Counted from the stretch's first letter, positions 51,296 through 60,399 are shown. The stretch: DNA of 64,000 bases from a virus (IMGVR_UViG_3300031521_000040:1-64000); one strand, 5' to 3'. Notes: a model not told the origin generated them from the sequence alone. Program-made: numbers and translations.

Positions 51296-53281
51296 TTATG
51301 GAATATCAATATGTGTTATATCGATATCATCGTCATCATTATTTTTTTGTTTATTATTAATTGTATCTGAATTCTGAAGCATCTTATCGATTTCTTTGAT
51401 CATACTATGAGCTTTTATGTTCATATCTTCGTTTGCTTCCATGTTTTCACTAATGATTTTTTTATGTTTAGCTTCATTAGCTCTTTTGGGTTCTAGATTT
51501 CCACCAAATACCATCTTCTCAACATGTTTAGTGAATTCTTCTTCACTTAATCTTCCTTGCATTTCAGCTAATGGTGGTAATTCACCACCACTTGCTTCAC
51601 CACCCACTGGTGGCATTCCACCCGCTATCGGTGGCATTCCACCCACTGCTGGCGGTGGTGTTCCCCCTGCTGGTGGCGCTCCTGCTGCTGGTGGCATTCC
51701 ACCTTGAGCAGTTGCTCCACTTGCTTCACCACCCATTACTAATTCGGGTTGAGCAAATCTTTTATCAATATCAGTAAATAAACCTGATTTCTTTATTGTA
51801 ACTGGTGCATCAGCAAGCTCTTGCATAACAACCTTTTCCATTTTCTGTTGTTTAAGGTCATCAACGATTTCCTTATCACTCATATTAAATATAATACGTT
51901 TTGCATTGGTATGTGACATTGCTGCAATTCCGTTTTCACCACGTGTTAATTCAGTATAAGATTGCGCTTTATCACGTAATAGTTCCGATTTAAGCAATTC
52001 TTGCTGTGTTGATGGATTTGTTAATGTTAACTCAAAGCTGTTTAAATCTTCGTTGCTATAACCTAATAAGTATAAATGTATCATAGCCATTTTATTAAGC
52101 TCCTGAATCATTGCTTGTTGAATACGACTTACTTTTTTTGCAAAACGTATATCATATTGTGCCATGTTTTTACCAGCGCCAGCAGCATCTTGAAAACTTA
52201 AAAATGGTTTAGGAACGCCAAGACCAATAAAAAGATTATCTCTTAAATATTCTATATCTTGAATTGCATCGAGATTACTAGCCCCGGGCAATGTATCAAT
52301 ACCTGTTTGTGAATTGCTATTTCTCATTGGAAGGAAATAATCTTCATCATTCCCCAATATATTAAATCTATAGTCGATTTGTCCATCATTAGGATTCACC
52401 TGACCTACTTTTTTAAATTTAGTTGCAACCTTATAAATATAATCTTCAATATCGTCTTCATCGATATTACCAACATCTATCTTAAACACTTTTTTCTCAC
52501 CAGCACGAACAATACGATAGGTTAACATGGCATCTTCAGCCATTACAAGCTGTCTAAAGACCCTACGAACCTTATTTAATATGGAACTACCATAGGGTAA
52601 GTACTTATCATCCCCAAGTAGTCTAAAATGCGCTATTTCAAAGACGTTGAATTCATCACCTGTCATTCTTTCCTTAAATTTGACTAATGGTTTACCGTTT
52701 TGAATTCTTTCAAATCGTTCAATTTCATAGTTAACCATTTGTTTGACGTGTGTTATACCTTTTTTTCTTTCGCCATATAATAAGACAAAATTATCACCAT
52801 ATTTTACAGTATTTCTAACCCAAAATGGTAAATTAACGTTAACATTAACAATATCATAGAAAAATTCTTCCAATAATGATTTAATACGTTCTTTGTTTGA
52901 ATATATATTAAGCATTTTGCCATTAACACCGATGGTTGTGGCTTCTTCCATGAATAAATCCAAGGCTGAGGATATAATTGGGTAATATTCCATACCCTCA
53001 TAGTCTATGTATGCGGGCAGACGTGCTGCCTCATATTGAAGTGCCTTTTGGAATCCTCTATCTGTTGTACGAAAGAATTTACTTTGAAGTTCTTTCTTTT
53101 GTTGTAATTCTAAGCCTTTTTGATGAATTTCTTCAGGTGTATTACCTTTGATGATAATCTTAGTTTCCTTAGCGGGGGTGGATTGTGATACTGATGGTTG
53201 TGTCTGTTGTCCACTAAAATCACCGAGATTAAAAAATCCATTAAGTTGTTGATATATTGTTCCTTTTTTTTCTTCAGCCAT
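51296..53281 (-). CDS. gp20: portal protein (T4 gp20-like)
   Basis: A 661-residue portal protein; T4 gp20 has 524. Family features include YIDYEGMEYYPIISSALDLF, MEEATTIGVNGKML, FEIAHFRLLGDDKYLPYGSS with ILNKVRRVFRQLVMAEDAML (~235-260), AAGAGKNMAQYDIRFAKKVS and the wing/stem helices. The C-terminal ~130 residues are an extra Gly/Pro-rich piece of GGMPP and PPAGG repeats (~545-600) followed by an acidic helical end. It forms the 12-mer through which DNA is packaged. Two late-type motifs lie upstream. Confidence 0.95.
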   Translation of the reverse strand: MAEEKKGTIYQQLNGFFNLGDFSGQQTQPSVSQSTPAKETKIIIKGNTPEEIHQKGLELQQKKELQSKFFRTTDRGFQKALQYEAARLPAYIDYEGMEYYPIISSALDLFMEEATTIGVNGKMLNIYSNKERIKSLLEEFFYDIVNVNVNLPFWVRNTVKYGDNFVLLYGERKKGITHVKQMVNYEIERFERIQNGKPLVKFKERMTGDEFNVFEIAHFRLLGDDKYLPYGSSILNKVRRVFRQLVMAEDAMLTYRIVRAGEKKVFKIDVGNIDEDDIEDYIYKVATKFKKVGQVNPNDGQIDYRFNILGNDEDYFLPMRNSNSQTGIDTLPGASNLDAIQDIEYLRDNLFIGLGVPKPFLSFQDAAGAGKNMAQYDIRFAKKVSRIQQAMIQELNKMAMIHLYLLGYSNEDLNSFELTLTNPSTQQELLKSELLRDKAQSYTELTRGENGIAAMSHTNAKRIIFNMSDKEIVDDLKQQKMEKVVMQELADAPVTIKKSGLFTDIDKRFAQPELVMGGEASGATAQGGMPPAAGAPPAGGTPPPAVGGMPPIAGGMPPVGGEASGGELPPLAEMQGRLSEEEFTKHVEKMVFGGNLEPKRANEAKHKKIISENMEANEDMNIKAHSMIKEIDKMLQNSDTINNKQKNNDDDDIDITHIDIP

Positions 53282-53304
53282 TTCTATAATTTTTTATAGT
53301 TTTT

Positions 53305-53314
53305 TATAAATACA
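53305..53314 (-). promoter_or_regulatory. late-type motif TGTATTTATA before portal (proximal)
   Basis: Minus-strand TGTATTTATA, 23 nt before the portal ATG. Confidence 0.6.
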
Positions 53315-53333
53315 AATATTTTCTGGAAAATAC

Positions 53334-53364
53334 TTTCATATAAATACTATTTGATCTACATTTG
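53334..53364 (+). promoter_or_regulatory. host-type promoter TTTC-N19-TACATTTG
   Basis: TTTC, 19 nt, TACATTTG matches the Bacteroidota pattern with one mismatch. It runs toward the endonuclease gene with 31 nt from the -7 box to the ATG at 53396, which favours that ATG over the TTG at 53351. Confidence 0.55.
53339..53348 (-). promoter_or_regulatory. late-type motif AGTATTTATA before portal (distal)
   Basis: A second, full-consensus minus-strand copy, 57 nt from the portal ATG and overlapping the divergent host-type promoter. Confidence 0.6.
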
Positions 53365-53395
53365 TAAATCTAATTTAATTATCAGGGATATAATA

Positions 53396-54835
53396 ATGAA
53401 GGTCAATAGGTTTATTGAAAGAGGAAATTTAAAACATAATGGATTTTATGACTATTCATTAGTTATTGAAGCACAAATCAGAGAAAAGTTTAAAATTATT
53501 TGCCCAATACATGGCGTGTTTGAGCAAAGAGGTGATGCACATTTATCGGGACAGGGATGTGGTAAATGCAAAAAATCCATATTAAAATCTCAAAATGAAT
53601 TCGTTATAGATGCTAAAATAAAACATGAAAATTATTATGATTATACTCTTGTTAATTATGTAAATTCAAAGTTATGTGTTGACATTATTTGTCCTGTACA
53701 TGGGGTTTTTAAACAAACACCTGATAATCATCTAGCTGGTCATGGATGTGCTAAATGTGCATTTGTATTAAATTCATCTATAATGAAAAATGTTTCAGCA
53801 GATAAATTTGAAAATGAAGCAAACGAAACACATAACGATAAATATGATTATCAAAATTCAATATATACTAGAGCAAAAGATAAGATAAATATTAGCTGTA
53901 AAATACACGGGGAATTTAAACAAACACCGAACGATCATTTATCTGGAAAAGGTTGTCCTAAATGTGGAGTGAACCTATCGATAGGCGAAAATGAAGTACG
54001 TGACTTTATCGAAAATGAATTAGGTTTTAAAACAGATAAAATTAGAATAGAAAGTAAAGAAATTGATATTTTTATTCCAGAAAAAAATGTTGGCATTGAA
54101 TACGATGGTCTATATTGGCATTCGGATAATTTTAGGGATAAAAAATATCATTTAAATAAGACCTTATTATGTGAAGAACATAATATTCAACTACTTCATA
54201 TTTTTGAGGATGAATGGATTAATAAAAAAGAAATTGTTAAATCAATAATCAGGTCTAAATTAGGCGTTGTTAATAATAAAATATTTGCTAGAAAGTGCAT
54301 TGTAAAAGAATTGAAAGTAACTGATGTTACAAAATTTCTGTTTGTGAATCATTTACAAGGCAATGTAGGGGGCTGTGCTAGATATGGATTGTACTATAAT
54401 GACGAGCTAGTGTCATTAATGACATTCGGTAAAAAAAGAGCATCAATGGGTGTTAAGATTAGAATTGATGATGAATATGAAATGATGAGATTTTGTAACA
54501 AACTCAACGCAACTGTTGTTGGTGGAGCAAGTAAATTATTAAAACATTTTATAATAGAACATAATCCTGCCTCAATTCTAACATTTGCTGATAGAAGATA
54601 TTCCAATGGTAATTTATATCTAGAATTGGGTTTCAAGCATGTCGGGTATAGCGACCCTAACTATTTTTATTTTTCTAAAAACAGTCTAAAACGTGAATAT
54701 CGTTTTAAATACAGAAAAGATATTCTTATTAAGCAGGGATTTGATGCATTAAAAACCGAGCATCAAATCATGCAAGAAAGAGGGTATTATAAAATATTTG
54801 ATTGTGGTCATATAAAATTCATCATGCGTTTTTAA
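53396..54835 (+). CDS. EDxHD-type homing endonuclease with Mom/GNAT-like domain (paralogue of 15.3-16.8 kb)
   Basis: A 479-residue protein. Residues ~10-190 are three units of ~55-60 residues, each with a YDY or YDYxL start, a Cys-Pro/Lys-x-H-G segment and an HLSGxGCxKC end (ICPIHGVFEQ, ICPVHGVFKQ, SCKIHGEFKQ), probably zinc-binding DNA readers. The Vsr-like nuclease lies at ~195-275 (EIDIFIPEKNVGIEYDGLYW with H242). The Mom/GNAT-like part follows (FARKCIVKEL, NHLQGNVGG, LVSLMTFGKKR, ASKLLKHFI, TFADRRYSNGNLYLELGF). It is a close paralogue of the other endonuclease beyond the N-terminal domain. It sits between portal and terminase, and has a host-type promoter. Confidence 0.85.
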   Translation: MKVNRFIERGNLKHNGFYDYSLVIEAQIREKFKIICPIHGVFEQRGDAHLSGQGCGKCKKSILKSQNEFVIDAKIKHENYYDYTLVNYVNSKLCVDIICPVHGVFKQTPDNHLAGHGCAKCAFVLNSSIMKNVSADKFENEANETHNDKYDYQNSIYTRAKDKINISCKIHGEFKQTPNDHLSGKGCPKCGVNLSIGENEVRDFIENELGFKTDKIRIESKEIDIFIPEKNVGIEYDGLYWHSDNFRDKKYHLNKTLLCEEHNIQLLHIFEDEWINKKEIVKSIIRSKLGVVNNKIFARKCIVKELKVTDVTKFLFVNHLQGNVGGCARYGLYYNDELVSLMTFGKKRASMGVKIRIDDEYEMMRFCNKLNATVVGGASKLLKHFIIEHNPASILTFADRRYSNGNLYLELGFKHVGYSDPNYFYFSKNSLKREYRFKYRKDILIKQGFDALKTEHQIMQERGYYKIFDCGHIKFIMRF

Positions 54836-54851
54836 TGTTTACATAAAATAT

Positions 54852-56891
54852 TTACTTTTTTTCTTTGATTCCATTATACAGCCAATCATTTACCATATGT
54901 GGATTATATGGTGAATTGCTGTTTGGCGAAATATATGGTTGTGTTCTATCAGCCATTGACCTTTCCTTAACTTGATTAAAACTTATCATAGCGTTGATCA
55001 GTTTTTCACTAAGACTTTTACTTTGTTTAAACCTAACCATATCAAAATTATATGTAAAGAGTCCAATTGCCAATCCCATTATGGAATCATCATGAAATGA
55101 ACGTTTATGGTCTGCAACTCTGTTACCATTAACAGTAACAAATGTTTTTAATTCGTTTAATAATCTTACTGATCTGATTGTTATGTCAGCTAAATTTATT
55201 GCTCTTTGCAATTCTAGCAATACTGATGCACGATTGTTTCCGATAAAGAACCCCGGGATTAAATCCACTGATATTATAGCACCATCAGGCATTGTTTTCT
55301 GTCCTTTTTTGATGTATCCTTGAAGTCTATCTCTTGACGGTTTATGTGTAACTTCTGCATAATGAACGTTTTCATACCCAATTTCAAGTAATTTTTCAAC
55401 TGTTTGAATGCCAATACCTCCTGTTATATCAACAACGCAATATGCATTATTATATCGTTTCCCGAATTGATATGCTATTTCGGATAACATCTGTGGTGTT
55501 ACTTTGCCATAATATTCGGCAACTTGTTCTAACTTATGCCTTTTTATCTTAACATCTTTTGTTTTTCCGTTTTTTGTTATAGACCTGATTTCAATAATTT
55601 CATCAACCTTCATTATGTTAATGGTAGAATTATCCTCACCATGCCCAGCAGATGCATCAATACCCATAATATAGTTTTGATCTGGAATTGCATCTTCCCA
55701 AATCCACATGTTCAAATCAATATATTCTTGACGAATAGGTGTTCTTACTTCAAAATCTTGAATACGTTTAATATATTCTTCAGCAATGAAGTTATCACCA
55801 GAACCAAGGAAACTACATAAAAGTTCTTGTGCGATTGCCTTCATATCTCCATTGGCATCCTTGACTTGTTCTTCAAACCATGGTGAGCTTGCTTCCCAAC
55901 CATCATCCATCATTTGAATTCTTCGTTTAGTATCCCAATTTTCATCAGGTAATCTAATTTCAGTTTCTTTTCCTTTGTTTTTAAGCCATGAAAGATTTTT
56001 ATTATATCTTGGGTCGTTAAACCACCACAACTCAACGGCTTTCCAGTTGTTTTCACCTCTTCTTGCACCATCAAAGTGTTTGTAAAATACTGCATCTAAA
56101 CCAGATGGAGTACTAACCATGATTGCTGCACCACCAGTACCTAATGTTGGTTTAGCTGCTTTCCAAAACTTATCACCCTTTTCTGTCCATGCGGTTTCAT
56201 CCCAAAATATTAAAGTAGGTGTCATACCACGTAGACCTTTAGATGAAAATGCACCTAATCTAGAACCATTATCGTATATTTTTAGCTTTTGAGTATCTTT
56301 AAGATTTTCTTTGGTTTCTCTACCCGTTTTAGGTCTAAGCCATTCAGGACAACCTTCTATAAATAATAAAACATCACTCATGATTTCATCACGTGCTGTT
56401 TCTAATTTATCCGCAACAATAGCTACTTGTCTATTTTCATTAAAACAAATATACCATGCTATATAAGCACACGTTGTTGTTGAAATACCAGCCTGACGAT
56501 ATTTATTGGCAACAACAAATCTATTTTCTCTATAGGATTTAATTAAATCTTTTTGAAAGTCGAATAGGCTAAATGGAACGATTAATCCTGCAGTTCCTTG
56601 TGTTTGGTCAAAGATCGTTAAGTATGTTTCAATGAAGTAAATTGGGTTTATTGCACAACGGACAAATTCTTGTTCTTTTTCTGTTTGTGTTAGTTGAGTA
56701 ACCTTTTTAACAGTACCATCATTGGTTGTGATAATAGGTATTATTTTTCCTGATTTTTTTCTTAATTCTTCGCTTAATTTTCTGGCATCCTCTTTTTGCT
56801 TTTCTCTTTGCGTATTATGAGGTATTATTGGTATATGTTCGGGAAATAAATCATCATCATCAACTTCGGGAACATTTTTATTATCTTTCAT
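54852..56891 (-). CDS. gp17: terminase large subunit (T4 gp17-like)
   Basis: A 679-residue packaging motor. ATPase motifs are an atypical Walker A YRQAGISTTT (131-140), Walker B TLIFWDETAW (226-235) and a coupling motif in MVSTPSGLDA. The RNase-H-like nuclease starts at MGIDASAGHGEDNSTINIMK (~410) with the next acidic site in CVVDITGGIG, and a late DHKRSFHDDSIMGLAIGLF supplying the third. T4 gp17 is 610 residues. It packages and cuts the DNA at the portal. Its late-type motif lies 13 nt upstream. No small terminase subunit was recognised in the window. Confidence 0.96.
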   Translation of the reverse strand: MKDNKNVPEVDDDDLFPEHIPIIPHNTQREKQKEDARKLSEELRKKSGKIIPIITTNDGTVKKVTQLTQTEKEQEFVRCAINPIYFIETYLTIFDQTQGTAGLIVPFSLFDFQKDLIKSYRENRFVVANKYRQAGISTTTCAYIAWYICFNENRQVAIVADKLETARDEIMSDVLLFIEGCPEWLRPKTGRETKENLKDTQKLKIYDNGSRLGAFSSKGLRGMTPTLIFWDETAWTEKGDKFWKAAKPTLGTGGAAIMVSTPSGLDAVFYKHFDGARRGENNWKAVELWWFNDPRYNKNLSWLKNKGKETEIRLPDENWDTKRRIQMMDDGWEASSPWFEEQVKDANGDMKAIAQELLCSFLGSGDNFIAEEYIKRIQDFEVRTPIRQEYIDLNMWIWEDAIPDQNYIMGIDASAGHGEDNSTINIMKVDEIIEIRSITKNGKTKDVKIKRHKLEQVAEYYGKVTPQMLSEIAYQFGKRYNNAYCVVDITGGIGIQTVEKLLEIGYENVHYAEVTHKPSRDRLQGYIKKGQKTMPDGAIISVDLIPGFFIGNNRASVLLELQRAINLADITIRSVRLLNELKTFVTVNGNRVADHKRSFHDDSIMGLAIGLFTYNFDMVRFKQSKSLSEKLINAMISFNQVKERSMADRTQPYISPNSNSPYNPHMVNDWLYNGIKEKK

Positions 56892-56895
56892 TATA

Positions 56896-57087
56896 TTATT
56901 TTATAATAAATACTATAATGTCAGTAAAACCGCAAGGCTCGGCTAATATCTGGATTAGTCGAGCCTCGAAACCTAGTGTTCCGAATAAGGCAACATAGGC
57001 AATTATTAATAATTTAAGCAAAAAACGATGTATATCGTGACACATCGATTTTCGATTTCCTTCCCCCGAATGGTGGGATGAACTCAT
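56896..57087 (-). CDS. small membrane protein in the terminase leader
   Basis: 63 residues. The first 20 are polar with several His/Ser, then a hydrophobic helix FLLKLLIIAYVALFGTLGFE (~23-42) and a second hydrophobic end. It starts 22 nt after a full-consensus late motif and ends 4 nt before the terminase start codon, which supports translation. Its codons also form a 13-bp hairpin. It is not like any protein I recognise, and could instead be a leader RNA that happens to be open. Confidence 0.5.
   Translation of the reverse strand: MSSSHHSGEGNRKSMCHDIHRFLLKLLIIAYVALFGTLGFEARLIQILAEPCGFTDIIVFIIK
56905..56914 (-). promoter_or_regulatory. late-type motif AGTATTTATT before terminase
   Basis: Minus-strand AGTATTTATT, 13 nt before the terminase ATG. 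Confidence 0.58.
56934..56966 (-). other. 13-bp hairpin in the terminase leader region
   Basis: Plus-strand AGGCTCGGCTAAT and ATTAGTCGAGCCT pair with one mismatch around ATCTGG. It is GC-rich in an AT-rich region and lies inside the small ORF. There is no U-run, so it is more likely an RNA structure than a terminator. Confidence 0.6.
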
Positions 57088-57109
57088 TTATGCACAAATA
57101 TAATGCAAT

Positions 57110-57119
57110 TATAAATACT
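57110..57119 (-). promoter_or_regulatory. late-type motif AGTATTTATA with overlapping host-type boxes
   Basis: Minus-strand AGTATTTATA, 22 nt before the small ORF. A TATATTTG box follows it, with ATTG 20 nt before that box, so a host-type promoter overlaps. Confidence 0.58.
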
Positions 57120-57129
57120 ATGCAATAAT

Positions 57130-57618
57130 TTATTTAAGAGATATCGATGTTGTTTCAATAAATTCATTATCTCTTAATATGATTTTTCTTGACTCAAGCA
57201 TTTCTTTTATTTTATCTAGTGATGTGCCATAGTGAAATACCAATAATGGTGAATCATCATTATCACTGCTACTAAACATTTTATCATAATCACTGACACC
57301 ATCATCATCATTTATTGATGGAATTTCATATGCTAGTGCATGTATTGTATGATAGCCATGCATATATTCTCTATCAGTAGCTTCATGTAAACAGAATAAA
57401 TCAAACGACTTGGTTTTTAAGCTAAATATGCCATTAACAAAACTTTCTTCTGGTGGAATTGCATGATCACACGCTGGTGATATATCCCAACACCAACCTT
57501 CCATATCAATATTTGTTTCATCTAATGAAAAAATGAATTCATACAAACCTTCGTCTTTAGAGTTATATCCTATTTTCAATACATATATCAGTTTCAATTT
57601 ATCTCCTTCGTATTTCAT
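57130..57618 (-). CDS. conserved phage hypothetical protein
   Basis: A 162-residue protein with a beta-rich first part (DKLKLIYVLKIGYNSKDEGL, YEFIFSLDETNIDMEGWCWD) and a CDHAIPPEES loop. The second half is helical with an acidic DDDGVSDYDK insert. Proteins with the YEFIFSxD...WDxxPA arrangement occur in many large phages without a known role. It is between the terminase and the 884-residue head-type protein, with its own late-type motif 12 nt upstream. Confidence 0.68.
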   Translation of the reverse strand: MKYEGDKLKLIYVLKIGYNSKDEGLYEFIFSLDETNIDMEGWCWDISPACDHAIPPEESFVNGIFSLKTKSFDLFCLHEATDREYMHGYHTIHALAYEIPSINDDDGVSDYDKMFSSSDNDDSPLLVFHYGTSLDKIKEMLESRKIILRDNEFIETTSISLK

Positions 57619-57630
57619 GATATTGTTTTC

Positions 57631-57640
57631 AATAAATACT
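57631..57640 (-). promoter_or_regulatory. late-type motif AGTATTTATT
   Basis: Minus-strand AGTATTTATT, 12 nt before the ATG of the 162-residue conserved phage protein. Confidence 0.58.
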
Positions 57641-57645
57641 ATCCA

Positions 57646-57678
57646 TAAAAAAAGCCACCACTTTTTTAAGGTGATGGC
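57646..57678 (-). terminator. rho-independent terminator after the 884-residue gene
   Basis: Minus-strand GCCATCAC and GTGGTGGC pair (one G-U) around TTAAAAAA and are followed by T7. Confidence 0.85.
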
Positions 57679-57701
57679 TAGGGTTCTAAGGCGATTCTTT
57701 A

Positions 57702-60356
57702 TTATTTCTTCTTCTTAGCTAACGATTCGTATACTTTGAATCTTTCATCAATCATCGAATCAAGCTTTTTGAATGCATCAGATTTCTTGTTTTCATTTAT
57801 GCTTGGTTTTTTGAGTCCAGCTTTTTCTTCAAGACGACCACGTACATATCTTCTAAGTTTTTGCTCACTCTCATTCAAGTTTTCTTCGAGTTCATTTGGT
57901 GTTGGTTGTCTATCGTCTCTGTTCATGTTTAGATCAGCTTTTATTTTAGGTAAAGCATCTTTTAGTTTTCTCAATGCAAATCCATTAATTTCATGGATAC
58001 CGCCATCTACAATATTATATGAATTACGATCAACAGAAATTGTTGCAATTCCATTTGTATTGTTTGCAGCTACATCAAATGCGATACTATCACCATTTTT
58101 ACGGATATTAGTAAAACCTTGATTTTCCAAATACTGTTTCATTTCTGGATTAATGTATCTACCAAAAGTGGTACTTTGTGATTGACCTATTTGAGCAGTT
58201 ACTGGATCGTTATGATTGTTAGGACCGCTATTTGCATTATACTTATCGAGACCCTTCCAACTTGCATTATTTGCTAAACCAGTTGAAATTTCATTAATCA
58301 TGTTCGTTAATGAACCCAATTGTTTTTTGGCTTCAGCTAATTTAATGTTTATCATCTTGTTTTGACCATCAACATTTACATCAATACCAGTTGTTGGAGC
58401 ACCTATTGGTTTAACAACACCTGCGCCTAATGATTGACCAGCGGGAGCAAATTTGATATCATCATTGAATTCTTCAGTATTTTTCATACCATCAGTATTT
58501 TCAACATTCTCCATGCTTTCGATGTTTTCGATATCGTCCTGTTTTTCATCATCTTCATCACCGTCTTCTTTTAACATTGTTTGTGTCTCAACGTTTGCGG
58601 GATCGATGTTTTCTCTTTGGATTTGACTACCAGCTTTAGTACCAGCTAAGCTAGCACCCTTACCTGCAGTCAATTGATTAGTAATACCTCTTAAAATGCC
58701 TTGTACGTTAACTGGTTCTTGACCAGCTTTAACTAATCTAGCATTTAAAGCAGCTACTTGTGCACCTAAATCAGATGCCATTTTTTCTAATTTTTTTACT
58801 TCCCCACCAACTTCTCCTTGATGGTACGTTTGTTGAATACCTTGTGCAGCATCACCAACAGCATTTACACCAGCCTTAATACCACCAGAAACTGCTTGTC
58901 CTGCTTTACTGATTCCAGAACCAACAGCATTTGCTGCGTTAGCACCTGCTTGCCCAACTCTTTGAGCGCCACCTGCAACTGCACTGCCAACTGCTTGACC
59001 AGCATTACTAATACCAGAGCCAATAGCATTTGCACCAGCTTTTAAGCCACCCATTGCTGCTTTTCCTAATGATTTCAAACCACCAAACAATTCATTTAGT
59101 TTAGCTATATTTTCTTCATCAGTACTTTCATTCATTGAATCAACTTGTGGTTGAAGTTTTTCTGCATATTCTTCATGACCGTAATCATTTTTTAATGTGT
59201 TTAATAACTCAGGATTTATCACCTTTATAACTAAAGCAACACCTTCGAGATCACCATCATTCATGCCATCATTATGTGCATTAGCGTAGCCACTGATAAC
59301 GTTACCAACTTCTTCTTCACCACACTCCATTAATGATTCTGCGCTGTTATAACCTCTTGATTCAGCATATCTTGCGAAAGTACCACATTCTGAACACTGT
59401 GCTTCTTCAACGCCTTGTCCTTCTTCGTGATCTTCAACATTCTGTCCTAAATCCTCGATATCTTCAGGGGGTACAATTTTCAATATTAAATTTGCAATAT
59501 CTTTTCTTTCTTCAATTTCAAGTTCAGGAAGCTTATCTTTAAATGCTTGAATAAATGATTTAAGATATGATTGAGTTTGTGATGGTTCTAAATCAGTTTT
59601 TCTGATTGTATTAGTAATTTTACCAATACCCTTTTCTAATTCTCTAATGCTTTCATCTTCACCTTCACCAGCAGCAGACATTTCTTCGCTACCGTCACCA
59701 GCAGGCATTCCTTCTTCGCTACCATCACCAGCAGGCATTCCTTCGCCACCATCGGGTGCGGGCATTCCTTCTTCGCTATCTGGAGCAGGCATTCCTTCAC
59801 CACCATCAGGAGCTGGCATTCCTTCGCCACCGTCACCAGCTGGCATTTCAGTGCCATCAGCTTGTGCAGGCTCTGCTTCATTACCAGCAGCAAATTCAGC
59901 TGAATTAGTTTGATCTTCAGCAGCAGTTGCAGCATCCAAATCACTTAATTTATTTTCTGCGTTGTCGATTTCCTGACCTGCGATATCTTCATTAAGTCTT
60001 TTTTTGCTACCAGTTTTATTTTGTTTCAAAGAACCAGCTTCATTAATTGTATGCATTATCATATTTCTGTTTTTATCAGCTTCTGACAATGATTTATATT
60101 GAAAATTAGTGATGTTAGCTAGTCCACCAATATATGCAAAATCAGATACATCTGGATCAGATTTGATACCTGCTTTTTTAATATAGTAGTTGTGATTTTC
60201 CTTAATGATACCGTAGGCAACACCATCAGCAGCTCTTTTGTAATCAATTAGATTGCCTAGTGTGCGATTTTTTGTTTCCTTAATCGATTTTTTATTAATG
60301 TCAGCTAAACCTCTTAATCTTTCCAAGTAAGCCTCTCTTGATGTTTGATTTTTCAT
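57702..60356 (-). CDS. large low-complexity late protein, probable head-internal or core protein
   Basis: An 884-residue protein. Residues ~1-110 are basic and helical; ~165-240 are tandem EGMPAPDGG/EGMPAGDGSE repeats; ~240-420 are acidic helices with a CSECGTF pair; ~435-520 are Ala/Gly-rich repeats such as AIGSGISNAGQAVGSAV; a C-terminal beta domain (~705-790, QFGRYINPEM-like region and NGIATISVDRNSYNIVDGGI) and a basic helical end follow. It is made late, beside portal and terminase. Such acidic and low-complexity proteins are typical of prohead cores or proteins packaged with DNA. No family name is claimed. Confidence 0.7.
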   Translation of the reverse strand: MKNQTSREAYLERLRGLADINKKSIKETKNRTLGNLIDYKRAADGVAYGIIKENHNYYIKKAGIKSDPDVSDFAYIGGLANITNFQYKSLSEADKNRNMIMHTINEAGSLKQNKTGSKKRLNEDIAGQEIDNAENKLSDLDAATAAEDQTNSAEFAAGNEAEPAQADGTEMPAGDGGEGMPAPDGGEGMPAPDSEEGMPAPDGGEGMPAGDGSEEGMPAGDGSEEMSAAGEGEDESIRELEKGIGKITNTIRKTDLEPSQTQSYLKSFIQAFKDKLPELEIEERKDIANLILKIVPPEDIEDLGQNVEDHEEGQGVEEAQCSECGTFARYAESRGYNSAESLMECGEEEVGNVISGYANAHNDGMNDGDLEGVALVIKVINPELLNTLKNDYGHEEYAEKLQPQVDSMNESTDEENIAKLNELFGGLKSLGKAAMGGLKAGANAIGSGISNAGQAVGSAVAGGAQRVGQAGANAANAVGSGISKAGQAVSGGIKAGVNAVGDAAQGIQQTYHQGEVGGEVKKLEKMASDLGAQVAALNARLVKAGQEPVNVQGILRGITNQLTAGKGASLAGTKAGSQIQRENIDPANVETQTMLKEDGDEDDEKQDDIENIESMENVENTDGMKNTEEFNDDIKFAPAGQSLGAGVVKPIGAPTTGIDVNVDGQNKMINIKLAEAKKQLGSLTNMINEISTGLANNASWKGLDKYNANSGPNNHNDPVTAQIGQSQSTTFGRYINPEMKQYLENQGFTNIRKNGDSIAFDVAANNTNGIATISVDRNSYNIVDGGIHEINGFALRKLKDALPKIKADLNMNRDDRQPTPNELEENLNESEQKLRRYVRGRLEEKAGLKKPSINENKKSDAFKKLDSMIDERFKVYESLAKKKK
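59695..59860. repeat. imperfect GMPA(P/G)DGG(E) coding repeats
   Basis: Six to seven units of about 24-30 bp encode EGMPAPDGG, EGMPAPDSE and EGMPAGDGSE variants in the 884-residue protein. They are in-frame and not identical at DNA level. Confidence 0.8.
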
Positions 60357-60399
60357 TTTTATATTTTTAGTGTTTTTTGTTATTTATATTACATTTTTT

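Noticed and set aside
51417-51777. Pro/Gly-rich plus-strand frames opposite the portal end
   Set aside because: Antisense readings of the GGMPP repeats in the portal C-terminus.
53351-53395. TTG start giving 15 more residues to the EDxHD endonuclease
   Set aside because: The region holds the -7 box of a host-type promoter, so it is probably not transcribed as coding sequence.
56920-57080. possible tRNA or tmRNA because of GC-rich stems
   Set aside because: One hairpin only; no cloverleaf, T-loop or anticodon arm could be drawn on either strand.
59636-59944. alternative minus- and plus-strand frames in the GMPA repeat
   Set aside because: Repetitive codons keep all frames open; only the 884-residue frame continues on both sides.
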